This document shows, in pieces, positions 58,015-64,000 of a stretch of 64,000 bases of DNA (position 1 is its first letter; every line of letters begins with the position of its first letter). The notes below the pieces were generated by a model. It was not told the origin of the DNA, searched no databases, and was given only the letters and a program-made list of their open reading frames with translations. The stretch is from Psychrobacter urativorans (lineage in GTDB: Bacteria; Pseudomonadota; Gammaproteobacteria; Pseudomonadales; Moraxellaceae): positions 1,922,001 to 1,986,000 of the forward strand of contig NZ_CP012678.1 of the NCBI RefSeq assembly GCF_001298525.1, written 5' to 3'. The translations under genes and the position numbers were made by a program.

Positions 58015-58504
58015 AGTATTCCTGTTTTAGCGGTTTGCGTGTCTCATGCTATTAGCAGCGCTATTACTCAATACATCGACACAGCTTTTTGTAAATTTAA
58101 ATGGTTGTAAAGGCAAATGTTATAGACACAAAATTATCAGCGCGGTCATAGTTGTCAATGTCTGTGATTAATGACTAAGCTATTCCATAAGCGCGTAAGT
58201 TGCGACCTTAAAAAGATATCAATAGCGTCCTATTAAAGTTACACTATTCTAACGTTTACAATAGTTTGGAAGAATTATAGCTTCGTTACTGCCAACATTC
58301 TAAGTGATTGCCTACGTCCGCTATGATAACAAGCTTGAGTCGTATTAAAAGTGCAACGTAGTAAATATTTACTATGTTTTTGTGAGCTTTGGCAACGTTA
58401 TTTTATCATTACCTATATTTCAATCCTCTGATTTGGATATTTTATATTTAAGTATTTGTATTTTTGAGTCGCTAATTTTGGCGGCTGTTTAGGATTATCG
58501 TTTT
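58015..58504. other. divergent intergenic region before the BLUF gene
   Basis: 490 bases of AT-rich DNA between the fusion gene and the BLUF gene. It must contain at least one promoter for each. No palindrome, terminator or frame stood out by eye. Confidence 0.35.
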
Positions 58505-59134
58505 ATGCCATTAGGTGATATAAACACGCTCAGTACCTTAGCAAAAATAGATGAGTCAGCCTTGATTCAGTTGGTGTATGTGAGCAGTTTGACAGTAGTA
58601 GGACGTTTGAATACCGCGATATTTGAGCAAGTAGAAGGCAGTGCCCGCGCTTATAATAGTCAGCAAGGGATTACGGGTATTTTATGCTACGGTAATGGAC
58701 AGTTTTTGCAGTGTATTGAGGGTAAAAAATCAAAGATTTTAACGCTACAAAAAAGTATTTTTGCGGATAAACGCCATAAAAATTTGAAGGTGCTATCACT
58801 ACAAGCCATTGATGAGCGTAGCTTTTCTGATTGGCGTATGCGACTGTTATTTTTAGAGCGTTGGCTGTGGTCACCTGCTACCAAGCAACAAGCGACCCAG
58901 CTTTCACCGTTTCTCCCTTTTGCGCCGCACGGTTGGTCGCCTGAACGTACGGTAAAGTTTTTACAAATTATCCAAGACTTTGATACGCCGCCACACATTC
59001 AAGCGGCAGGTATTACTTATAATGCGCTTGGTAATATGTTCCGCCATATTGCTGCCCCGCACCAAGCTTTTTTAATCGTACAAAGCTTTTTAACGTTGCT
59101 CATTATCGTTGCGATAATACTGCTATTTTTATAA
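58505..59134 (+). CDS. BLUF-domain blue-light sensor with C-terminal membrane helix
   Basis: A 209-residue protein. The BLUF domain spans about residues 20-115 and keeps the FAD-photocycle residues when aligned with AppA: Y25 (LVYVSS), N51 (YNSQQGITG), Q69 (FLQCIEG), and W110/M112 (FSDWRMR). After a polar linker the protein ends in a strongly hydrophobic stretch, about residues 186-209 (FLIVQSFLTLLIIVAIILLF), predicted as a tail anchor. Short BLUF proteins such as BlsA of Acinetobacter control motility and virulence by light; the terminal helix is not part of BlsA as known. Output partner unknown. Single gene. Confidence 0.93.
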   Translation: MPLGDINTLSTLAKIDESALIQLVYVSSLTVVGRLNTAIFEQVEGSARAYNSQQGITGILCYGNGQFLQCIEGKKSKILTLQKSIFADKRHKNLKVLSLQAIDERSFSDWRMRLLFLERWLWSPATKQQATQLSPFLPFAPHGWSPERTVKFLQIIQDFDTPPHIQAAGITYNALGNMFRHIAAPHQAFLIVQSFLTLLIIVAIILLFL

Positions 59135-59186
59135 ATCATTCTTACTGTGTATTTTTAGATTCATATCTCGTTTATTCTAAGCACCA

Positions 59187-59228
59187 TAAAAAAGACGCCC
59201 AGTATCCATACTGAGTGTCTTTTTTAAT
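59187..59228. terminator. bidirectional terminator between BLUF and FAD-oxidase genes
   Basis: AAAAAGACGCCCAGTAT pairs with ATACTGAGTGTCTTTTT (wobbles and one mismatch) around CC, with A and T tracts; it separates two convergent genes. Confidence 0.82.
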
Positions 59229-59244
59229 TACCCTTTAAAAAAAC

Positions 59245-60678
59245 TCACTCCACATCAAAAATCTTCCCACGATTCATAATATTATTCGGATCAAACACCT
59301 TCTTAATCTCCTTCAAATACTCAATCTCCGTTTCACTGCGGCTATAGTGCAAATACGGCTTCTTCGTCATACCCACCCCATGCTCTGCTGAGACTGAACC
59401 ACCATACTTTTGCACCGTTTCAAACACATATTTATTAACCACCTGACATGCCGCAAAGAAATCATCCTTGCTCAAAGTTTCAGGTTTGAGAATATTTAAA
59501 TGCAAATTACCATCGCCGATATGCCCAAACCAACACACTTCAAAGTCAGGATAATTGGTGCTGACAATATGGTCAATGTCATTGATAAATGCTGGGACGT
59601 GAGTAATTAACACTGACACATCGTTCTTATAAGGCGTAAACACCGAAATAGTTTCTGAGATATACTCACGCAGCTTCCATAACTCCTGAGCTTGAGCGAT
59701 GCTTTGGCTCATCACCCCATCGACCACCCAGCCTTGCTCCATGCAGTCTTCGAAGATTGCCATCGCCTTATCCATGATGGGCTCATACGGCGCTTCAAAC
59801 TCTAATAAAGTATAGAACTTAGTACGGGATTCAAACGGCTCTTGTACTTGACCATGCGCCATCAGCTTATCAATCGCCACACTGTCAAAGAATTCAAAGG
59901 CGGTCAGGTCAATCTTGGCTTGAAACGCGGATAATACATTCATTACATCAGAGAAGTTATCCATGCCCAGTACCATGACGGTTAAGTCTTGCGGTGGACG
60001 TTCCAGTTTAATTTGGGCATGGGTGACTAAACCAAGTGTGCCTTCACTACCGATAAACAAGTGACGCAAATCATAACCAGTGGCATTTTTCACCATACCG
60101 CGATTGAGCTGTAAGATATCCCCTTTGCCTGTCACCACAGTTAAGCCCATAATCCATTGACGGGTCATGCCATAACGGATGACTTTAATGCCACCGGCAT
60201 TGGTGCCGATGTTGCCACCCATTTGACTGGAGCCTGCTGAGGCGAAGTCAACCGGATAGTAAAGGTCGTGAGATTCCGCAAAGGCTTGCAGTTGCTCAGT
60301 GACCACACCGGCTTCAATCTCAACCATACGGTCGGCAGGATAAAAGGTGCCGATTTGATTCATTTTGTCCATGCTGACGACAATCTCGCCATTGGCGGCA
60401 ACAGCTCCGGCTGAGAGTCCAGTACGACCGCCACTTGGGGTGAGGACGACGTGATGCTCATTGGCAAGTAAGACTAAGGCTTGGACTTGTTCGGTGGTTT
60501 TAGGAAAGACGATGGCAGAAGGCGCAGGCGCAAAGTGCTTCGTCCAATCCTTGCCCCAGTGCTCTAAACTCTCAAGGTCGGTGCGGATTTGAGCGGGGTC
60601 GAACTGATGTTGCGTCACCAAACTATCAAGAATGGCTTGAACGGCGGCAGTATTATTACAGATAATGGGTGCAGTCAT
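59245..60678 (-). CDS. FAD-binding D-2-hydroxyglutarate dehydrogenase-type oxidase
   Basis: A 477-residue flavoenzyme of the D-2-hydroxyglutarate/D-lactate/glycolate dehydrogenase family. The PCMH FAD domain has TPSGGRTGLSAGAV and GSSQMGGNIGTNAGGIKVIRYG; the C-terminal FAD-oxidase part has the metal-binding FGHIGDGNLHLNI and VSAEHGVGM. Its position, divergent from serA, matches the D2HGDH-serA pair of Pseudomonas, where D2HGDH oxidises the D-2-hydroxyglutarate made by SerA. The ATG at 60678 (MTAPIICNN) follows GAGACTATC and the family start; the frame opens further upstream at 60810 without support. Substrate assignment rests mainly on context. Confidence 0.9.
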   Translation of the reverse strand: MTAPIICNNTAAVQAILDSLVTQHQFDPAQIRTDLESLEHWGKDWTKHFAPAPSAIVFPKTTEQVQALVLLANEHHVVLTPSGGRTGLSAGAVAANGEIVVSMDKMNQIGTFYPADRMVEIEAGVVTEQLQAFAESHDLYYPVDFASAGSSQMGGNIGTNAGGIKVIRYGMTRQWIMGLTVVTGKGDILQLNRGMVKNATGYDLRHLFIGSEGTLGLVTHAQIKLERPPQDLTVMVLGMDNFSDVMNVLSAFQAKIDLTAFEFFDSVAIDKLMAHGQVQEPFESRTKFYTLLEFEAPYEPIMDKAMAIFEDCMEQGWVVDGVMSQSIAQAQELWKLREYISETISVFTPYKNDVSVLITHVPAFINDIDHIVSTNYPDFEVCWFGHIGDGNLHLNILKPETLSKDDFFAACQVVNKYVFETVQKYGGSVSAEHGVGMTKKPYLHYSRSETEIEYLKEIKKVFDPNNIMNRGKIFDVE

Positions 60679-61043
60679 GATAGTCTCGGTTGTGAATCCT
60701 AATTTTGAAATGCTTGGCTTGAATCTAACAGTATGAATATAAAAGCATAAATATAAAAATAATTGTGACGATGTTCTTAGAACAGGATTGCTACAGCTAT
60801 ATATTATCAAAAAGCTGAAGTCCTAACGCTAATAACAGAAAGTAGTCTAACGCGAATACTATTCTACCGCTAGCTTATATCTTCTAAGTAAGTGAGATGG
60901 AATGTCTTATTATGGTATAAAATAGTAACGTTTTATTTGTTAGTATTCCCTACATTAGTGCTTAATTTTGTGTAATATAAAGAGCTCATTCTCGTTTTAT
61001 TCATCGCAGACTATTTATAAACTAGTTATAGGACAGGTCTCAC
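60679..61043. promoter_or_regulatory. divergent promoter region between D2HGDH-type gene and serA
   Basis: 365 AT-rich bases. The serA side has ATAGGACAGGTC as ribosome-binding context. Repeated patterns such as TATAAATA and GAATATAAAAGCATAAATATAAAAATAA (60736-60762 region) were seen, but no clear palindrome. Co-regulation of both genes from this region is plausible. Confidence 0.4.
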
Positions 61044-62270
61044 ATGGCATTATCATTAGAAAAAGACAAAATCCGGTTTTTATTGCTTGAAGGTCTGCAT
61101 GAGAACGCCTTGAAAGTATTGCAAGGTGCGGGCTATAACAATATCGAATCACTCAGCCATGCGCTCGATCAAGATGAGCTGATTGAAAAAATTAAAGATG
61201 CGCATTTTGTTGGTATTCGCTCGCGGACGCAACTGACGCGTGAAGTGTTAGAGCAAGCGCAAAAGCTCATTGGTATTGGTTGCTTCTGTATCGGCACGAA
61301 CCAAGTTGATCTTGACGCAGCACGTGAGTTGGGCGTTCCCGTTTTTAATGCGCCATATTCTAATACGCGCTCAGTTGCTGAGCTGGTGCTTGCCGAAGCC
61401 ATTATGCTGTATCGTGGTATTCCTGAGAAAAGTGCTACGGTGCATCGCGGCGGTTGGGGCAAGTCTGCTAAAGACTCGCATGAAGTACGCGGCAAAACCA
61501 TCGGTATTGTCGGTTATGGCTCTATTGGCTCACAGCTGTCGGTATTGGCAGAAAGCTTCGGTATGAAAGTCATTTATCATGACGTGGTGACCAAATTGCC
61601 ATTGGGTAATGCGCATCAAGTGGGCAGCTTAAATGAGCTATTGGCACAAGCGGACATCGTTACCTTGCATGTGCCTGATGAGCCAAGCACGCGCTATATG
61701 ATGAAAGCTGAGCAGTTTGCACAAATGAAAGAGGGCAGCCATTTTATTAATGCAGCACGTGGCACCTGTGTCGATATTGATGATTTAGCAGCAGCGCTTG
61801 AATCTGGTAAAATCTTAGGCGCTGCAATTGATGTGTTCCCAAAAGAGCCTAAATCTGCCGATGAAGAGTTTGAATCACCGCTGCGTAAGTTTGATAATGT
61901 CATCTTGACGCCACACATTGGCGGTTCAACTCAAGAGGCACAAGCCAATATCGGTCTAGAAGTGGCGGAGAAATTTGTGCGTTATTCTGACCATGGTGAT
62001 ACCGTTACTGCTGTGAACTTCCCTGAAGTGTCTATTCCATTCAAGGTAGGCACTCATCGTCTATTGCACATTCACCATAACGTGCCGGGTGTATTGTCAC
62101 AGATTAACCGTTTGTTCGCTGAAGCCCATATCAATATCTTAGCGCAAAGTCTGATGACAGAAGGTGATATTGGTTACCTCATGATGGATGTTGACTATCA
62201 TGATTCAGATGCAGCGCTTGACCAGCTTAAAGACGTGCCAGAAACCATTCGTGTCCGTGTTTTATACTAA
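61044..62270 (+). CDS. serA: D-3-phosphoglycerate dehydrogenase
   Basis: First enzyme of serine synthesis from 3-phosphoglycerate; it also reduces 2-oxoglutarate to D-2-hydroxyglutarate in this family. The NAD-binding fold is IGIVGYGSIGSQLS; catalytic residues lie in AARGTCVD (arginine), the PKEP segment (glutamate) and LTPHIGGSTQEAQ (histidine). A C-terminal ACT domain (about residues 335-408, VPGVLSQINRLFAEAHINI) is the serine-binding regulatory part. The 408 residues correspond to the short, E. coli-type SerA. The gene is divergent from the D-2-hydroxyglutarate dehydrogenase-type gene, which would recycle the by-product. Confidence 0.97.
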   Translation: MALSLEKDKIRFLLLEGLHENALKVLQGAGYNNIESLSHALDQDELIEKIKDAHFVGIRSRTQLTREVLEQAQKLIGIGCFCIGTNQVDLDAARELGVPVFNAPYSNTRSVAELVLAEAIMLYRGIPEKSATVHRGGWGKSAKDSHEVRGKTIGIVGYGSIGSQLSVLAESFGMKVIYHDVVTKLPLGNAHQVGSLNELLAQADIVTLHVPDEPSTRYMMKAEQFAQMKEGSHFINAARGTCVDIDDLAAALESGKILGAAIDVFPKEPKSADEEFESPLRKFDNVILTPHIGGSTQEAQANIGLEVAEKFVRYSDHGDTVTAVNFPEVSIPFKVGTHRLLHIHHNVPGVLSQINRLFAEAHINILAQSLMTEGDIGYLMMDVDYHDSDAALDQLKDVPETIRVRVLY

Positions 62271-62751
62271 TACTAGATATCAAAAATTTAGTAGATGATA
62301 TAAATTCACGACCGCTAATTATAATTCGTATTCGTTAGAATTATAATAAATAGCAGATCATTTCTATAATGGTCTGCTATTTTTTTGGCTGATTTTTCAG
62401 TGTTATATTGCTTTGGTTACACTCTACATACATTTAATTATACAAGTTAACATATTCTTTATTATGAGGTGTGTTTGATAACTTATACTACATAGCGAAA
62501 GCCGATATTAAACTTATCAGTAATACTATTTATACTGATTAAAGCTCGTATATAGGTCGGTTGATGATGATTACATCAATGATTGGCTAAGTTAAAAATA
62601 TTTAGTGAACCAATTATTGCTTAAATAGCAATATTGTCAGACAAGGTTTATTTGAAGGTTATCGCGTGTTCGCTAATATACGCAGATTTATCATACTAAT
62701 TGTTTATCATACTAATTAATAGTTTACTAACATTACATTAAAGGATGCTTT
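62271..62751. other. intergenic region between serA and hydroxyisourate hydrolase gene
   Basis: 481 bases. The serA terminator occupies 62348-62384. The rest is AT-rich with a short direct repeat, TATCATACTAATT (62691-62703 and 62705-62717). No gene seen; the promoter of the next gene was not identified. An AAAGGA site precedes its ATG. Confidence 0.45.
62348..62388 (+). terminator. rho-independent terminator of serA
   Basis: AAATAGCAGATCATT/AATGGTCTGCTATTT (one wobble) around TCTAT, followed by seven T. Confidence 0.92.
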
Positions 62752-63177
62752 ATGAAAATGAACATAATGAGAGCAGCCGCACTCGGTGGCGTATTAGCCA
62801 TGACGGCAACTGCCAGCTTTGCAGCCGATCAAGGTACGTATCAGTTATCAAGCCATATTTTGGATATCAGCACTGGTAAACCTGCACCAAATGTTGACGT
62901 ACGCTTGATGAAACAAGTTAACGGTGTTTGGAAGTTACTTGATACTAAAAAAACAGGCGCTGATGGTCGTATTGGTGAGTTTTTACCAAACCAAGAGAAT
63001 GTTAAAAACGACGGTACTTATAAGTTGATTTTTGAAACCTCGCCTTACTTTTCTAACCAAGGCGCAAAATCATTCTATCCGTATGTTGAAGTGAACTTCA
63101 ATGTCGAAGGCGATAAGCATTACCATGTGCCAATCACTTTATCAGCGTATGGTTATAGCACCTATCGCGGTAGCTAA
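62752..63177 (+). CDS. hiuH: periplasmic 5-hydroxyisourate hydrolase (transthyretin-like)
   Basis: A 141-residue secreted enzyme. Signal peptide to about residue 24 (ALGGVLAMTATASFAADQ), then a transthyretin fold: the N-terminal SSHILDISTGKPAPNV bears the catalytic histidine, TGADGRIGEF the arginine, HYHVPITLSAYGYSTYRGS the second histidine and the diagnostic C-terminal YRGS. It hydrolyses 5-hydroxyisourate, the product of urate oxidase, to OHCU. It resembles the E. coli periplasmic HiuH, which is also exported and sits apart from a full urate pathway. No xanthine or urate gene is adjacent here. Confidence 0.96.
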   Translation: MKMNIMRAAALGGVLAMTATASFAADQGTYQLSSHILDISTGKPAPNVDVRLMKQVNGVWKLLDTKKTGADGRIGEFLPNQENVKNDGTYKLIFETSPYFSNQGAKSFYPYVEVNFNVEGDKHYHVPITLSAYGYSTYRGS

Positions 63178-63201
63178 GCGCTTATGAGCAAACGTTCAGA
63201 C

Positions 63202-63235
63202 AAAAAAAGAGATGCTTAGGCATCTCTTTTTTTTA
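63202..63235. terminator. bidirectional terminator between hiuH and trhO
   Basis: AAAAAAAGAGATGC/GCATCTCTTTTTTTT around TTAG; A and T tracts on both strands serve the convergent hiuH and trhO genes. Confidence 0.9.
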
Positions 63236-63251
63236 TGGTATACAGATTAAC

Positions 63252-64000
63252 TTAACCAGCGTTAACGTGGTTGGCTTCTTCTAATTGCCGACGCGCTTCG
63301 ATTTTAGCAGCTTTGCGTTTTTCAATCACGTCAATTACGTCGCTACCGATGTGCGCTTCGCCACGTTTTTTAGCCAATTGCATTTGATGTTCACGCTCAC
63401 GAAAGCGTGCTTTTTGCTCGTCAGTGGCTTTATCAATACAATGCGGGCAAGATTCACCTTTAATATAGGCAGGGCTTTGCTGATCCGCGATAGTAATCGG
63501 CATACGGCAGGCGAAACACTGATCATAATCGCCTTTTTCTAGGTTATGATTCACCGAGACGCGATTATCAAACACGAAGCAATCGCCTTCCCACATCGAT
63601 TCAGCAACCGGTACTTCTTCTAGGTATTTTAAAATACCACCTTCTAAATGATAGACCTCTTCAAAACCTTGTTGACGCATAAAGGCGGTTGATTTTTCAC
63701 AGCGGATACCGCCGGTACAGAACATAGCGACTTTTTTATGTTTGCTTGGGTCAAGCTCTTTTGCCACATAGTCTGGAAACTCGCGGAAGGTTTCTGTTTG
63801 TGGATTCACAGCATTTTTAAACGTACCAATTTGCACTTCGTAATCGTTACGAGTATCAATCAGGATGACTTCTGGGTCAGATATCAGTGCATTCCAATCG
63901 CTTGGCTTAACATAACGCCCAACCGATTGTAATGGGTCAATATTCTCAACGCCCATGGTCACGATTTCTTTTTTAAGCTTCACTTTGGTGCGATAAAACG
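63252..64000 (-). CDS. trhO: tRNA uridine(34) hydroxylase TrhO (YceA), 5' part cut by window edge
   Basis: A rhodanese-domain enzyme that uses O2 to hydroxylate U34 of certain tRNAs as a step in 5-methoxy/5-carboxymethoxyuridine formation. The rhodanese part holds [17 protein letters not shown] and the active-site loop [10 protein letters not shown]; the C-terminal zinc-like part has CFACRMPI and CPHC. The visible frame runs off the right edge in the family sequence [13 protein letters not shown]; the N-terminal ferredoxin-like domain of about 100 residues lies outside. The internal GTG at 63983 is not the start. Confidence 0.95.
   Translation of the reverse strand, partial: FYRTKVKLKKEIVTMGVENIDPLQSVGRYVKPSDWNALISDPEVILIDTRNDYEVQIGTFKNAVNPQTETFREFPDYVAKELDPSKHKKVAMFCTGGIRCEKSTAFMRQQGFEEVYHLEGGILKYLEEVPVAESMWEGDCFVFDNRVSVNHNLEKGDYDQCFACRMPITIADQQSPAYIKGESCPHCIDKATDEQKARFREREHQMQLAKKRGEAHIGSDVIDVIEKRKAAKIEARRQLEEANHVNAG

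Overview
The window reads as a chromosomal segment of a Moraxellaceae gammaproteobacterium, most likely Psychrobacter. This rests on recognition of the protein sequences, AT-rich intergenic DNA, the lepA-lepB-DUF4845-rnc-era-recO-pdxJ order, and a calcium-repeat OmpA, a BLUF protein and a BarA/GacS kinase in one neighbourhood. No 16S gene is present, so the genus is an inference. I see no prophage, insertion sequence, CRISPR array or plasmid-type gene. The content is mostly core housekeeping with several accessory signalling genes.

Layout. 1-3.9 kb: a cut ygiQ-type radical SAM gene, a small membrane protein, an Lrp/AsnC regulator divergent from a RarD-like exporter, and smpB. 4.1-7.0 kb: coaD, a 2[4Fe-4S] ferredoxin, bioA and bioD. 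7.1-7.75 kb: RNase P RNA and a tRNA with anticodon CAU. 8.0-15.3 kb: the translation, secretion and RNA-processing run lepA, lepB, DUF4845 gene, rnc, era, recO, pdxJ, followed by a convergent orphan pseudopilin. 16.5-20.7 kb: OmpA-family protein, typA, mscL. 20.8-28.9 kb (minus strand): an exported protein of unknown function, mutM, relA, rlmD, a PolB-like 3'-5' exonuclease and cysM.

29.3-39.5 kb is the signalling region. It holds a BarA/GacS-type tripartite kinase whose receiver domain carries a low-complexity insert of about 55 residues, an enoyl-CoA hydratase, and a Bcr/CflA drug exporter. It ends with a compact four-gene phosphorelay: a membrane CheA-like kinase without a CheW domain, a lone receiver, and two tandem CheX-type phosphatases. 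No flagellar or chemoreceptor gene lies nearby. This phosphorelay is the best candidate for an under-described system here.

39.9-50.0 kb: rpsB-tsf, a lytic transglycosylase, lrgA-lrgB, hflX, a PlsC-type acyltransferase, tas, fkpB and a cold-shock/DUF1294 protein. 50.0-64.0 kb: ileS-lspA, alanine dehydrogenase, a TlpA/ScsD-like thioredoxin, a GNAT-nitrilase fusion, a BLUF photoreceptor with a C-terminal membrane helix, a divergent pair of D-2-hydroxyglutarate dehydrogenase and serA (a redox couple for serine synthesis), periplasmic hydroxyisourate hydrolase and a cut trhO.

Many transcription units end in clear rho-independent hairpins. Several starts were moved to an internal ATG or GTG on ribosome-binding-site or family grounds, as stated in each entry.
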